A stretch of DNA of 53,366 nt from Chloroflexi bacterium CFX6 (GCA_030263595.1 SZPG01000055.1:1-53366), one strand, 5' to 3'. Shown: positions 6,738-16,305, counted from the first letter of the stretch. Notes: a model not told the origin generated them from the sequence alone. Program-made: numbers and translations.

Positions 6738-9700
6738 GTGGCTGAATCAAAACAAGGGTCGAACGGAAGCGTCTTCATCTCCTACTCCCGCCGCGACAAG
6801 GCATTCGTCAGGAAACTCAACGACGCCCTGGATCAGGCGGACATCCAGGCATGGGTGGACTGGGAGGGCATCGAACTCGCGGCGGATTGGATGGAAACGA
6901 TCAAAAGTTCCATCCAGTCTCAGGATGCGTTCATCTTTGTCATCAGCCCGGATGCGCTCAAATCCAAAGTATGCGCCGAGGAACTCGAACTGGCGCTCGG
7001 TCTCAACAAGAAGTTGATCCCCATTTTGTATCGCGAACCTCAAAAGGGTCAGGCGATGCACGAAAGACTCGCCAAGACCAACTGGGTCTACATGCGGAAG
7101 GACGACAACTTCGAAGAGACCGTCCCCAAGCTGGTCGAGTCCATCCAGACCGACTTGGAATGGGTGAGTAGGCACACGAAACTGCTCACCCAGGCAATCG
7201 AATGGGAGCGCAGGAACAAAAACAACAGTTACCTCCTGCAGGGCGCGGGATTGCAGGAAGCCGAAGCGTGGATGGCGGAAGCCTCCGGCAAGGAGAATCG
7301 CCAGGTCCTTCCATTGCAAGCGGAATACATCATGGCGAGTCGCAAGGGCGCGGAGAGACGCCAGCGAACGCTCCTGGCCGGCGTTTCGCTCGCCCTGATC
7401 GTCAGCATTGCGCTCGGCGCCATGGCGTTCATCGCGCGCAACGACGCGGAAGCCGCAAGGGCGGAAGCGGTCACGAACCTGCATGCCGCCGAGACCGCGC
7501 AGGCGATCGCGGAGGAGAATCAACTCAAGGCGGAGGAGAACCAGCGCCTGGCTGAGGAGAACCAGAGGATCGCGGAAAACAACGAGCGCCGCGCGAAGGC
7601 GGAACGGACCGCCGCGCAAGCCCAGACCCTGCAAAACCGCGCCGGCGAACTCGACACCAGCACGCTTCTGGCAATCGAATCCTACAACCTCAACCCGACC
7701 TTCCAGGCTGAGAATTTGATCCGCATGAATATCAGCCTGCTCGCAGCGCCTGTGGCGCATGCCAAACAGGACGGCGCCATCTGGAACATCGAATGGTCGC
7801 CGGACTTTCGGCATTTCGTCACAGGCAACAATACCGACCCGGCGGAATCGGACGCGGTCAGCCAGGCATGCGTCTATCGCGCGGAAGATGGAACGGTCGC
7901 CTATTGCGTGACGCACGAGAACGACGTGAACGACGCCATCTTCACAAAGGACGGCAGGTATCTCGTCACCGCCAGCGCGGATCGAACGGTAAAATTCTGG
8001 GACGCCCAAAACGGATCGCCGGTCGAGGAGCTTCCATTTGGCGGCGCGGTTCTCGACCTGGACGCGAGCGAATCGGTCCTTGCGATTGGCAGGGAGGATG
8101 ACTTTCTCACACTTTACTACCTCGACAAACCGGAACTGAGACCCGTTGACGTGGAACAGGCGGATGGGGTGAAAGCCGTCAAGTTTTCCCCCAACGGCGA
8201 TTTTTTGGCGTTCGGTTTGCAGAACGGGCAGGTACGTTTCTGGCAGGCGAGAAACAACTTCTTCTACAACGGACCCCTGCACGATCGAAGTTCCTACATC
8301 GTACTTGCCTGGAGCCCGGATGATCTCTGGCTTGCCTCCGGCGGAGGCGACAGCATCGCGCGCATCACCAAACGGGACGGGACATTGCAGCATACGGTCA
8401 ACCACCAGGACTGGGTGGAGGGCGTGGCGTTCGGTCCCGACCCCTCCTGGTATGCCACCGCCTCCGACGATAACATCATCCGCGTGGTGAACACGACAGA
8501 TAAAGGCGCAGGCACGGAACGGTTCCGCATGTCGCACACCCATTTCGCGCAAAAAGTGATCGTCAGCCCGGACGGGGAATGGATCGCCTCGACAGGTTAC
8601 GATCAGGTCGTCCGCATCTGGGATTCGGTTTCGGGGATTCAACTGCTCGAAATCCCGCTGGACTCCAACGGCTCCGCCATTTCCTTCGATCGGGACGGCA
8701 CACGCATCGTCGCCGCCGACGAGGACGGGAATGTGGGCATCTGGGACATTTCCTCGCTCCGCTCACGCGTCGGTTACATCGAATTCACCGAATTCGTCCG
8801 CGAGGCGAACTTCACGCCCTCCGGCGAATCCCTGATCGTCAACGCGGACGATTACAACGTATGGAAAATTCCCGCAGATCAGGTTTACGACTTCAAGGAC
8901 GGGACCGGGGGCGAGGTCATCGCCACCACCCAAAGCCTGACGTACGATACCGCCATCAGTCCCGATTCGCAATGGGTTGCCGTGGTCGAATACGACAGCG
9001 AGGACACGCAAAGAAATCGCGGGACGTTGATCCGCATGGATGGAGGGGACCAACTCCCGCTCGAGCATGGAGGCGAAGTGACGGCGGTCGCGTTCACGCT
9101 GGATAGTTCCGCCGTCGTCACCTCGGGGGTGGACGGTCTGTTATGGTTTTGGGACGTTCCATCCGGCGAACGGCAATTCAGCCTGGATAATTCCGAAAAG
9201 GTCTATGCCGTGACCGCCAGCCCGGCGGAGTCTCTGGCGGCTGCGGGCCTGAACGGCAAAACGAGGGTATGGAATGTGAATACGCGCCAGGCGCTCGCCG
9301 ATCTGCCGCAGGCGGGCGATATCGGCAGCCTGGCGTTCAGCCCGGATGGGGCATGGCTGGCAACCGGCAGCTCGGAAGGAACCGTCATTTTGTGGAAGGT
9401 CGAAGGGACGGCTTTCACGCAGGCGGGCGATCCCCTGCGCCTCAACGGGTTCCCCCGTTCGCTGGCATTTAGTTTCGATGGCAAATGGCTGGCGGGAGGC
9501 GGCTCCACCGGGTTCGGCTATCTGTGGGATGTTGCCTCCGCGCAGGAAATGGCGCGCATCCGTCACGGGAACAACCCGGTCACAAGCGTTTCGTTCTCGC
9601 CGGATGGAACGCGGTTATTTACCGTCTCGCGCAAGGTCGTCAGGATCTGGGATATTGCAGGCATCCCGCTTGCGCCGAAGGAACAATTGATCTCCATCGC

Positions 9701-9803
9701 GTGCAGTCGTCTGTTGACCAATCTCAGCCGGGAAGACTGGCAGATCTATTTCACCAACGAAGAATACCGCTCCACATGTCCAAACCTGGAGGAGGAAAAA
9801 TGA
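6738..9803 (+). CDS. TIR domain - transmembrane - coiled coil - WD40 protein
   Basis: 1021 residues from GTG 6738. TIR domain at about 11-140: VFISYSRRDKAFVRKL, then KSKVCAEELELALGLNKKL carrying the Glu expected of NAD-hydrolysing TIRs. One membrane helix at about 212-233 (LLAGVSLALIVSIALGAMAF). A coiled coil of AEENQ repeats at about 235-305. WD40 repeats from about 345 to 1000 (SPDFRHF, SPDGEWIAS, VRIWD, SPDGTRLF). The upstream in-frame ATG 6651 lies inside the mobile element and adds unconserved sequence, so GTG with AAGG 11 bp upstream is preferred. TIR-WD40 proteins are candidate abortive-infection or signalling proteins. The gene overlaps the next one by ATGA. Confidence 0.85.
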   Translation: MAESKQGSNGSVFISYSRRDKAFVRKLNDALDQADIQAWVDWEGIELAADWMETIKSSIQSQDAFIFVISPDALKSKVCAEELELALGLNKKLIPILYREPQKGQAMHERLAKTNWVYMRKDDNFEETVPKLVESIQTDLEWVSRHTKLLTQAIEWERRNKNNSYLLQGAGLQEAEAWMAEASGKENRQVLPLQAEYIMASRKGAERRQRTLLAGVSLALIVSIALGAMAFIARNDAEAARAEAVTNLHAAETAQAIAEENQLKAEENQRLAEENQRIAENNERRAKAERTAAQAQTLQNRAGELDTSTLLAIESYNLNPTFQAENLIRMNISLLAAPVAHAKQDGAIWNIEWSPDFRHFVTGNNTDPAESDAVSQACVYRAEDGTVAYCVTHENDVNDAIFTKDGRYLVTASADRTVKFWDAQNGSPVEELPFGGAVLDLDASESVLAIGREDDFLTLYYLDKPELRPVDVEQADGVKAVKFSPNGDFLAFGLQNGQVRFWQARNNFFYNGPLHDRSSYIVLAWSPDDLWLASGGGDSIARITKRDGTLQHTVNHQDWVEGVAFGPDPSWYATASDDNIIRVVNTTDKGAGTERFRMSHTHFAQKVIVSPDGEWIASTGYDQVVRIWDSVSGIQLLEIPLDSNGSAISFDRDGTRIVAADEDGNVGIWDISSLRSRVGYIEFTEFVREANFTPSGESLIVNADDYNVWKIPADQVYDFKDGTGGEVIATTQSLTYDTAISPDSQWVAVVEYDSEDTQRNRGTLIRMDGGDQLPLEHGGEVTAVAFTLDSSAVVTSGVDGLLWFWDVPSGERQFSLDNSEKVYAVTASPAESLAAAGLNGKTRVWNVNTRQALADLPQAGDIGSLAFSPDGAWLATGSSEGTVILWKVEGTAFTQAGDPLRLNGFPRSLAFSFDGKWLAGGGSTGFGYLWDVASAQEMARIRHGNNPVTSVSFSPDGTRLFTVSRKVVRIWDIAGIPLAPKEQLISIACSRLLTNLSREDWQIYFTNEEYRSTCPNLEEEK

Positions 9804-11176
9804 ACCATCCCGAACCGAACACGGAGGAACCTGTCATGGAAACCGAAACGCCGCGCGCCACGCCCATCCTGCAGATCGCCTGGGCTCGATTTTCCGAACT
9901 CGACGCCAACGCAGTCGCCCGCTCGAAAGCGCACCTCAACAAACGACGCTGGATTGCGGCGCTGGGCGTGCTTGCCACCCTGTTCGCCATTCTTGCGATG
10001 TTGTTCCCGTACCCACCCACGGAGAATCAACCGGCGCTTCCCGGCTTGACCTTCCGCGTGCTCCTCGTCCTGGCGCCTCTCATCGGGTCGGCGATGGCGG
10101 CGTTTACGAAAGCCTTTTATTCCAGCGGCGATTGGCTGATGATGCGCGCCGGCGCGGAGGAGGTCTTGAAGGAGATCTATTTCTTCCGAACGATCCTTCG
10201 GAAGCGGAAGAATCGCCGCGCCTATCTCGAAAACCGGCTTGCCGAGATCAACCGGCACCTGTACCAAAGCCTGAACGGCGAACTCGTCATCAAACCCTAC
10301 AACGGACCCATCCCCTCCAATTATTACCCCGACGATCCAGGCAGCGATCCCGGCTTCGAGGATTTGACCGGGGACGCGTATTTCAAATACCGCGTCGAAA
10401 ACCAACTCGCCTGGCACAGGAAGGAGATCCAGGAATACCAGACCGAACGCGTCCGCCTTCAGATCCTCATCCTCGCCTCCGGCGTGGTCGGCGCGTTCCT
10501 GGCGGCGTTCGGCGGCGCGTTGACCATCTGGGTCGCGTTGACCGCCTCGCTGACCGCCGCGTTCCTGGGTTGGCAGGAACTCCGCAACATTGACCTCATC
10601 ATCAAGAATTACAGCAAGGTGGTCGTCGAACTCTCGGTTATCTACGACCATTGGCTCAACCTCGAACCCGAGGAACGCACGGACGCCGAATTCTATCGGA
10701 TGGTGAAAAGCGCGGAGGAGATCCTCTGGGCGCAGAACATGGAGTACATCAAGTCCCAGCAGGAGGCGCTCAAGGAAGCCGATCTCGAGGAGGAAGCCGG
10801 CTTGATCAATCGCGTTATCAAGGAATCGACAGAGTCCGCCAAACGCGCGAAAAAAGCCATGGAGGAGGATCTGGTCGAATTCACGCGGGAGACGATGGAG
10901 GAAACCGAGGAAAAGGTCGAAGAAACGTTCAAAGCCGCGCTTGGCTCGCTCGCCGAGGAAGCCTCCTCCGAACTCGTCAAACAGGAACTGGAGGCGATGA
11001 GCAGGGCGGCCGTCGAAATGGCGGCAAGCGTCAAGGAAAGAGCGTCCTCCCTTGCCTCCTCGCTTGCCGAAATCGCCAGGGAATTCGCGCACGTGGACAT
11101 CGGCCGGGACACATCCAAGGAGGAACTCAACGCCGTCCTTGCCCGCTATCCGAAGACCGGCGATGTCAAGGGATGA
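9800..11176 (+). CDS. Four-TM SLATT-like (DUF4231-type) membrane protein with coiled-coil tail
   Basis: 458 residues. A TM pair lies at about 50-72 (RWIAALGVLATLFAILAML) and 85-107 (FRVLLVLAPLIGSAMAAF). A helical segment with KEIYFFRTILRKRKNR follows, then a second TM hairpin at about 220-260 (LQILILASGVVGAFLAAFGG, then WVALTASLTAAFLGW). The tail (about 300-445) is a charged coiled coil. Paired TM helices followed by a long amphipathic helix are the layout of SLATT domains, membrane effectors linked to SMODS and SLOG nucleotide-sensing systems. GGAGGAGG precedes the ATG, which overlaps the TIR stop, so translation is coupled. The family call is by layout, not a search. Confidence 0.7.
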   Translation: MNHPEPNTEEPVMETETPRATPILQIAWARFSELDANAVARSKAHLNKRRWIAALGVLATLFAILAMLFPYPPTENQPALPGLTFRVLLVLAPLIGSAMAAFTKAFYSSGDWLMMRAGAEEVLKEIYFFRTILRKRKNRRAYLENRLAEINRHLYQSLNGELVIKPYNGPIPSNYYPDDPGSDPGFEDLTGDAYFKYRVENQLAWHRKEIQEYQTERVRLQILILASGVVGAFLAAFGGALTIWVALTASLTAAFLGWQELRNIDLIIKNYSKVVVELSVIYDHWLNLEPEERTDAEFYRMVKSAEEILWAQNMEYIKSQQEALKEADLEEEAGLINRVIKESTESAKRAKKAMEEDLVEFTRETMEETEEKVEETFKAALGSLAEEASSELVKQELEAMSRAAVEMAASVKERASSLASSLAEIAREFAHVDIGRDTSKEELNAVLARYPKTGDVKG

Positions 11177-11188
11177 TCGAGGCTTACC

Positions 11189-13543
11189 ATGGGCTTGATG
11201 AATTTATTCGGATCGAAAAAGAAGAAAGAGACCCTCATGCAACCTGCAACCACGGAAACGAAGGCGGAAAGCCAAACTCAAGCCCCGCCTCGGGAGGAAA
11301 CCAAAAAGCCCCTCGAGGTGAAAACGCTCCCCCTCCCCGCTGACGGAACGGGCGCCGCCTCCCGCCCCCTTCGCCCGGAGATGCGCCCGCACGCCTTTGT
11401 CATCATGCCGTTCGGGAAGAAGAAGGGCAGCGACGGTTCCCTCTACGACTTCAACGCGATCTACTCGCTTCTCATCAAGCCGACGCTCGAGATGGCGGGC
11501 TTCGAGCCTTTCCGCGCCGACGAGGAGACCGCCAGCGGCGACATCCTGACCGACATGTTCCAGGAGTTATTGCTTGCCGATCTCTGTCTCGTGGACATGA
11601 GCATTGACAACGCCAACGTCTTCTACGAACTCGGCATCCGCCACGCGTTCCGAAAGCGCGGCATCGTTCACATCCAGGCGGGACGCGCCTACATGCCGTT
11701 CGACGTCTTCAACGTGCGGACGATCCCTTATCACATCACCCCGGAGGGCGTGCCAGACCCTGAATTCCTCGAAAGGGACAAAGCCGCCATCGCCCGCGTC
11801 ACGCGCGATACCTGGGCGTCGGATTCAGACGCCATCCACAGCCCGGTCTTCAACATCCTGACGGGCTTGTCGGAGCCGGACCGCAAGTCCCTGCGGACGC
11901 CTCTGGCAACCGGCTTTTGGAGCGAGTACAACGAATGGAAGGAACGCGTCACCGTCGCGCAGAGACAGAAACGCATCGGCGACATCCTGCTCCTGACCGA
12001 AGAGATCAGGAGTCCGCTCATCAAGGAGGAGGCGGTTGCCGAAGCCGGAAAGGCGCTCGCCAACATGGGACGCAACGAACTGGCGCTCGATCAATACCGC
12101 AAAGGACTGGAAGTCAATCCGCGCAACAATAATTTCCGCCGACAGGAGGCGTTCAACCTCAACCGCCTGGGCCGCGTGGACGACGCCATCGTCAAGATCG
12201 AAAGCCTGATCGCAGATACGCCCAACGACAGCGAAGCGATCTCCTACCTTGGGCGCATCTACAAGGAGATGTGGGTCGAATCGTGGAAGTGGGTGAAGGA
12301 CGACGAAAAACGCCTGAAGACCGCCTTCGACTCCTATCACTGGCTGTTGAAATCCATTGACACCTACCTCAAAGGCTACCGGGTGGATCTCAACCAGTTC
12401 TACCCCGGCGTGAACGCGCTCACCCTCTCCTTCATGCTCGTGGAACTGGCAGATAAATTCGACGACAAGAAAAGCCCGGACCCGGAGATATCCTGGGTGC
12501 GGAACAAACTGGATGAAATGCGCGGATCGCTGGAGTTCGCCCTCGAATCCTTCATCGAAAACGAAAAAGCCGATTACTGGACGCTCGCATCCATGGCTGA
12601 ACTGCGCGTCCTGACGGCGACCAGCACGCAGGAGGTCGTTCGCGCCTACCGCAAAGCCCTGACCGCCTCCCGCCGCAACACGTTCTACCTCCAATCCTCC
12701 CTCGCACAATTGGAAATGCTGAAGTCGCTTGGCATGCGTTCAGAGTACGTGGAGGCGGGCATCCGGGTGATCGAAGAGGAACTGCGCCGCATGAACAAGG
12801 AAGAGGAAGCAACGAGTCGCGGCGGGACCAAAACGGAGGAGCAGGCTCAACGCGAGAGATACGTCTTCCTCTTCACCGGGTACATGGTCTCCCACCCCGG
12901 GAAAAAGGGAGATCACTTCCCGCCGGAAAAGGAGGACGACATCCGCCGGGCGATCCGTGCTGTGCTGGAAAAACATCAGGCAGGACCCGACGATCTTGCC
13001 ATCACCACCGGCATGGACGCCGGCAGCGAGATACTGTTCGTGGAATGTTGCGTGGAACGCGGCATCCACGTGCAGGCATACTTCCCCTTTGCCGAGGCGC
13101 CCTACATCCGCGACTTTGTCAGCCCGGGCGGGGAGGGTTGGGTGGAACGCTTCTACAAAATGCGGAATCATCCCCTCGTGGACGAGTTCTACCAGCCCGA
13201 CCAGGTGGGCTTGCCGAAGGAGGGCGACGACGTTCACGAACGCAACAACCGCTGGGCGCTGTATTCCTCGCTGGCGAGCGGCATTGACAAGGTGCGCCTG
13301 ATCGCCCTGTGGGACGGCAGGAGCGAAGCGACCGACGATCTCGACGAACACCTGGTCAAACACATGATTGACCTGATGCGCGAAACCGGCGGAATCATCG
13401 AACAGATCAACCCGATGAAGTTATCCGTCGCAACCGCCGATAACGCCCTCGACGCGGTCAGCGCCCACGTCCCGGAGAACCTCGAAATCACCTCCGCGCC
13501 CCGCCCTCCTCGAAAAACGGCGTCCAGAAAGAGGAAAAAATAA
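11189..13543 (+). CDS. Nucleoside-deoxyribosyltransferase-like / TPR / SLOG-like multidomain protein
   Basis: 784 residues. After a Lys- and Pro-rich N-terminus, residues about 67-175 read HAFVIMPFGKKKGSDG, FEPFRADEE, DLCLVDMSIDNANVFYELGI: the N-deoxyribosyltransferase/TIR-like fold that precedes TRAFs-binding (DUF4071) regions. TPR-like helices follow (about 265-540, ALANMGRNELALDQYRKGLE). The C-terminal part (about 557-735) is Rossmann-like: YVFLFTGYMVSHPGKK, LAITTGMDAGSEILFVECC, VQAYFPFAEAPYIRDFV, KVRLIALWDG, suggesting a SLOG-type nucleotide-binding domain. It lies 12 bp after the SLATT-like gene. Domain names are by pattern; the three-part architecture is clear. Confidence 0.7.
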   Translation: MGLMNLFGSKKKKETLMQPATTETKAESQTQAPPREETKKPLEVKTLPLPADGTGAASRPLRPEMRPHAFVIMPFGKKKGSDGSLYDFNAIYSLLIKPTLEMAGFEPFRADEETASGDILTDMFQELLLADLCLVDMSIDNANVFYELGIRHAFRKRGIVHIQAGRAYMPFDVFNVRTIPYHITPEGVPDPEFLERDKAAIARVTRDTWASDSDAIHSPVFNILTGLSEPDRKSLRTPLATGFWSEYNEWKERVTVAQRQKRIGDILLLTEEIRSPLIKEEAVAEAGKALANMGRNELALDQYRKGLEVNPRNNNFRRQEAFNLNRLGRVDDAIVKIESLIADTPNDSEAISYLGRIYKEMWVESWKWVKDDEKRLKTAFDSYHWLLKSIDTYLKGYRVDLNQFYPGVNALTLSFMLVELADKFDDKKSPDPEISWVRNKLDEMRGSLEFALESFIENEKADYWTLASMAELRVLTATSTQEVVRAYRKALTASRRNTFYLQSSLAQLEMLKSLGMRSEYVEAGIRVIEEELRRMNKEEEATSRGGTKTEEQAQRERYVFLFTGYMVSHPGKKGDHFPPEKEDDIRRAIRAVLEKHQAGPDDLAITTGMDAGSEILFVECCVERGIHVQAYFPFAEAPYIRDFVSPGGEGWVERFYKMRNHPLVDEFYQPDQVGLPKEGDDVHERNNRWALYSSLASGIDKVRLIALWDGRSEATDDLDEHLVKHMIDLMRETGGIIEQINPMKLSVATADNALDAVSAHVPENLEITSAPRPPRKTASRKRKK

Positions 13544-13619
13544 AAACGCCATTCCCCCGCGTAATGCGCATTCTCCGCGTAATGCGCGTTCTCTAACGCG
13601 CGCCATACGCTCGATCAGA

Positions 13620-13650
13620 AACGCCTGCCGGTCAATCGGCAGGCGTCATT
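13620..13650. terminator. Intrinsic terminator between convergent genes
   Basis: AACGCCTGCCG and CGGCAGGCGT form an 11-bp stem with a short GTCAAT loop, followed by CATTACTT. It closes the TIR/SLATT/SLOG operon and overlaps the end of the convergent minus-strand gene. Confidence 0.7.
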
Positions 13651-14102
13651 ACTTCGTCCACCTTCTGCCTGGGATAGGGCCAGACCTCGCCCTTCACCCC
13701 CTTCGCAAGAAAGAAATCGCCGGCGCGCACCGTTTCGGGACCTTCCAGCGAAACAACGGTCACCAGTTGATCGGGGTCCCCGTTCGTGATCTCCGTGAGA
13801 GGCACGAGCAGGGTGACGGCGTTCTTCGCGCAATAGCCGGGTCTCGTGATGATGTAACTTTCCTCGAAGATGACCGGGTCAATGGGCCAGTAATCGTCGG
13901 GCTTATCCACCTCGCTGACGAGGAAATCGCCCTTCTTGGCGGTCAACACCGCGCCCCAAGGCGTTTTCACGTCCAGGGTCTGAGGAGCGCCCGGTTCGGG
14001 TAAAAAGGGGATGACCCGTCTTTCCACTTTGCTTCGGTAGGCTTTGAATTCAAGCGACTTCAAGATCGGGTCATCGGATGTGATTACAATCGGTTTACTC
14101 AT
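13632..14102 (-). CDS. Hypothetical protein with a KGDFLV...IFEESY motif
   Basis: 156 residues from ATG 14102 (MSKPIVITSDDPILKSLEFKA). It has two related stretches: TPWGAVLTAKKGDFLVSEVD with PDDYWPIDPVIFEESYIIT, and TVRAGDFFLAKGVKGEVWPY. The GD-[FY]-LV...DP-x-IFEESY pattern occurs in small uncharacterised bacterial proteins (PGDYG-like). No signal or TM segment is present. The longer frame to 14147 lacks a ribosome site. Its last codons form part of the terminator hairpin shared with the operon opposite. Function unknown. Confidence 0.6.
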   Translation of the reverse strand: MSKPIVITSDDPILKSLEFKAYRSKVERRVIPFLPEPGAPQTLDVKTPWGAVLTAKKGDFLVSEVDKPDDYWPIDPVIFEESYIITRPGYCAKNAVTLLVPLTEITNGDPDQLVTVVSLEGPETVRAGDFFLAKGVKGEVWPYPRQKVDEVMTPAD

Positions 14103-14212
14103 AACTCTGCGCGCAGATTCTACCATAAGCAAAACTTCGACGAGCATTGCAATCGCGCATCATACACCGGGCGCGCGTTCCTGCTTTACAATTCATGCAA
14201 AGGCAAAACGCC

Positions 14213-14809
14213 ATGAACAAACTCATCGTCGTCGTTGGTCCGAGCGGCGTCGGCAAGACCACCCTCGTACACGCGCTGGCGCGGACGGGTCAATTCACGA
14301 CCGCGCTCGAAGGACACGCCGGGCGTCCCTTCCAGGCGCTGGCGAAACAGGATGCCCATTACACCTTTGCCAACCAGATGGATTATCTCCTCCTGCGCGC
14401 GGAACAGGAGAGGGAACTGCGCGCCGCATCCAAGCCCGGATTGATGGACGGCGGACTCGATCTCGACTTCCACGGATTCACCCGCCTCTTCCTGCGCCGG
14501 AACCTGCTCAGCCTCGAGGAATTCGATCTTTGCCGACGCTTTTACCTCCTCGTTCGCGGACTGCTTCCGCCGCCCGAACTCATCGTCCGCCTGGAAGCGG
14601 ACGAGGGAACAGTGGCAGGCAGAATGTCGGGAAGGAAGCGCATCAACATCGCCCGCGCGGACGACGCCGCGTTGTTCGACTCCTTCCTGGACGAATGGCT
14701 GGCGGACGTCCCCTCGAACCAAATCCTGAAATTGGACGCCGCAAACGAAAGTTTGGAATACAATAAAAGCGTTCAGGCGATTCTTGTCCGTATGAACCCG
14801 CTCGATTAA
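14213..14809 (+). CDS. P-loop kinase, deoxynucleoside-kinase-like
   Basis: 198 residues. Walker A is GPSGVGKTT (about 9-17). GLMDGGLDLDFHGFTRLFL fills the place of the substrate/ERS region of deoxynucleoside kinases, and RMSGRKRINIAR resembles the lid Arg region. The family phosphorylates deoxynucleosides for salvage. The match is moderate, and another small P-loop kinase is possible. ATG 14213 was chosen because the P-loop should start within the first 10-15 residues; the open frame upstream lacks a ribosome site. The dienelactone hydrolase gene starts 11 bp after its stop, so the two are probably co-transcribed. Confidence 0.65.
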   Translation: MNKLIVVVGPSGVGKTTLVHALARTGQFTTALEGHAGRPFQALAKQDAHYTFANQMDYLLLRAEQERELRAASKPGLMDGGLDLDFHGFTRLFLRRNLLSLEEFDLCRRFYLLVRGLLPPPELIVRLEADEGTVAGRMSGRKRINIARADDAALFDSFLDEWLADVPSNQILKLDAANESLEYNKSVQAILVRMNPLD

Positions 14810-14820
14810 GGAGAGAACCA

Positions 14821-15579
14821 ATGTACACGACAGACATGTACGAAGGCGTGATCGCAGAAACGGTCGTCGTGCCCGGCGCGAACGGCGACATGATCAACGC
14901 CTACTTCGCGCGCCCGCTCGGACCCGGCCCCCATCCCGCGCTGGCGCTGGCGCATCACATGCCGGGCTGGGACGAATGGTATCGCGAGACCGCCTTCAAG
15001 TTCGCGAGCCGCGGCTACGTGACGCTCATGCCCAACCTTTATTTTCGCAGCGGGCACGGGACGCCGGAAGACGTGGCGGCAAAGGTGCGCGCGGAAGGCG
15101 GAGTGCCGGACGAACAGGCGGTGGGCGACCTCGAAGGCGCGATGAAATACCTGCGCGCGCTTCCCTACGTCAACGGCAAAGTGGGGATCTTCGGAACGTG
15201 TTCCGGCGGCCGGCACGCCTATCTTGCGGCGTGCCGCGTGAAAGGGTTCGACGCGGTCGTGGATTGCTGGGGCGGGCGCGTAACGATGCCGCCCGAGGCG
15301 TTGAACGAGAAAACTCCCGTCGCGCCGATTGATTACACCAAAGACCTGTCCTGTCCCATTTTGGGATTGTTCGGCAACGACGATACCAGTCCCAGCCCGG
15401 AACAGGTGGATCAGCACGAAGCCGAGTTGAAGAAACACGGCAGGGAGTACGAGTTCCATCGCTACGACGGCGCCGGTCACGGGTTCTTTTATTACGTCTA
15501 TTCCTCCTACCGCAAGGACCAGGCGCTGGACGGATGGAAGAAGGTCTTCGCGTTTTTGGAGAAGAACCTTTCGCCCTGA
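14821..15579 (+). CDS. Dienelactone hydrolase family protein
   Basis: 252 residues, cytosolic alpha/beta hydrolase. The nucleophile elbow reads GIFGTCSGGRH (Cys at about 123, as in true dienelactone hydrolases). The acid is in LFGNDDTSPSP and the catalytic His in YDGAGHGFFYYV. The N-terminal half has LALAHHMPGWDEWYR and GYVTLMPNLYFR, typical of the family. Members hydrolyse dienelactones or related esters; no pathway partner is seen here. AAGGAGAG precedes the ATG. It follows the kinase closely. Confidence 0.85.
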   Translation: MYTTDMYEGVIAETVVVPGANGDMINAYFARPLGPGPHPALALAHHMPGWDEWYRETAFKFASRGYVTLMPNLYFRSGHGTPEDVAAKVRAEGGVPDEQAVGDLEGAMKYLRALPYVNGKVGIFGTCSGGRHAYLAACRVKGFDAVVDCWGGRVTMPPEALNEKTPVAPIDYTKDLSCPILGLFGNDDTSPSPEQVDQHEAELKKHGREYEFHRYDGAGHGFFYYVYSSYRKDQALDGWKKVFAFLEKNLSP

Positions 15580-15696
15580 GCGGGGCGACGAGCGGCAGCG
15601 AGGAACGCAGACGAAGGACAAGATGCAGGTCATGGATCGCAAGGGTTATCATGGACCTCCCGCGCTTGCGTGAATCTGTGACCGAAAGGAGTTTTC

Positions 15697-15981
15697 ATGT
15701 GCACCATGATCGTGGAAAAAGTAAGGATCGAAGGAAGCGGCAAGGGGAAGAACGGCTGGTTCAAACTCGACGGCGCGAACGTCTCCTACGACCACCCCTT
15801 CGACGCGCCGTTCGAACACGCCCTCAACATTGACTTCGTCAACGAAACCCAGGGACCTTCGGCGCGCGTCGCCGTGGAATTGAGCGGGAGCGCGGCGCGC
15901 GAACTGGTCAAAACGATTCTCGCCGTGCTGGATCGGGCGGAGGCGGAGGGCCACCTCGAAAGCCGGACAGCAAACCTTTGA
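15697..15981 (+). CDS. DUF6295 family protein
   Basis: 94 residues. It begins MCTMIVEKVRIEGSGKGKNG and continues WFKLDGANVSYDHPFDAPFE, HALNIDFVNE and ARVAVELSGSAARELVKTIL, a strongly conserved small family of unknown function. The invariant MC-TMI start and the YDHPF-x-AP-x-EHALNIDF block are intact. AAAGGAG precedes the ATG. A monooxygenase-like gene starts 17 bp after its stop. Confidence 0.8.
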   Translation: MCTMIVEKVRIEGSGKGKNGWFKLDGANVSYDHPFDAPFEHALNIDFVNETQGPSARVAVELSGSAARELVKTILAVLDRAEAEGHLESRTANL

Positions 15982-15998
15982 GCAAGGAGGAACCGAAA

Positions 15999-16289
15999 AT
16001 GCCGATCAAAACCATCGTCGAACTGGCGGCAAAGCCCGGTGAGCGCAGCGATCTGCTGAGGGCGCTGGACGACGTTCTCGCCAGCATGAAAAACGCTCCC
16101 GGTTTCCTGGGCGCCAAAAGGTACGAAATCATTGACGACCCGGACAGCCTGATCGAGATCGCGGAATGGGAATCGCCCGAGGCGCGTCAAAGATGGCTCG
16201 AGCGCAGCATGAAGACGGGCGCGCTCAACCGCCTGACGCTGAGGTTGGGGGCGCCGTTCAAAGCCATCACGATCAGGGAGATAGGATAG
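15999..16289 (+). CDS. Antibiotic biosynthesis monooxygenase (ABM) domain protein
   Basis: 96 residues. The sequence MPIKTIVELAAKPGERSDLL, LASMKNAPGFLGAKRYEIID and LIEIAEWESPEARQRWLERS is the dimeric ferredoxin-like ABM fold found in quinol and heme-type monooxygenases. AAGGAGG sits 9 bp before ATG 15999, so this start is preferred over the ATG seven codons upstream. No heme ligand can be assigned. It is probably co-transcribed with the DUF6295 gene and the DUF4230 gene 16 bp downstream. Confidence 0.75.
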   Translation: MPIKTIVELAAKPGERSDLLRALDDVLASMKNAPGFLGAKRYEIIDDPDSLIEIAEWESPEARQRWLERSMKTGALNRLTLRLGAPFKAITIREIG

Positions 16290-16305
16290 GCGGGCGAACC
16301 TCACC

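Noticed and set aside
6747..8642. Long minus-strand open frame within the TIR-WD40 gene
   Set aside because: Composition shadow of the WD40 gene; no conserved motifs.
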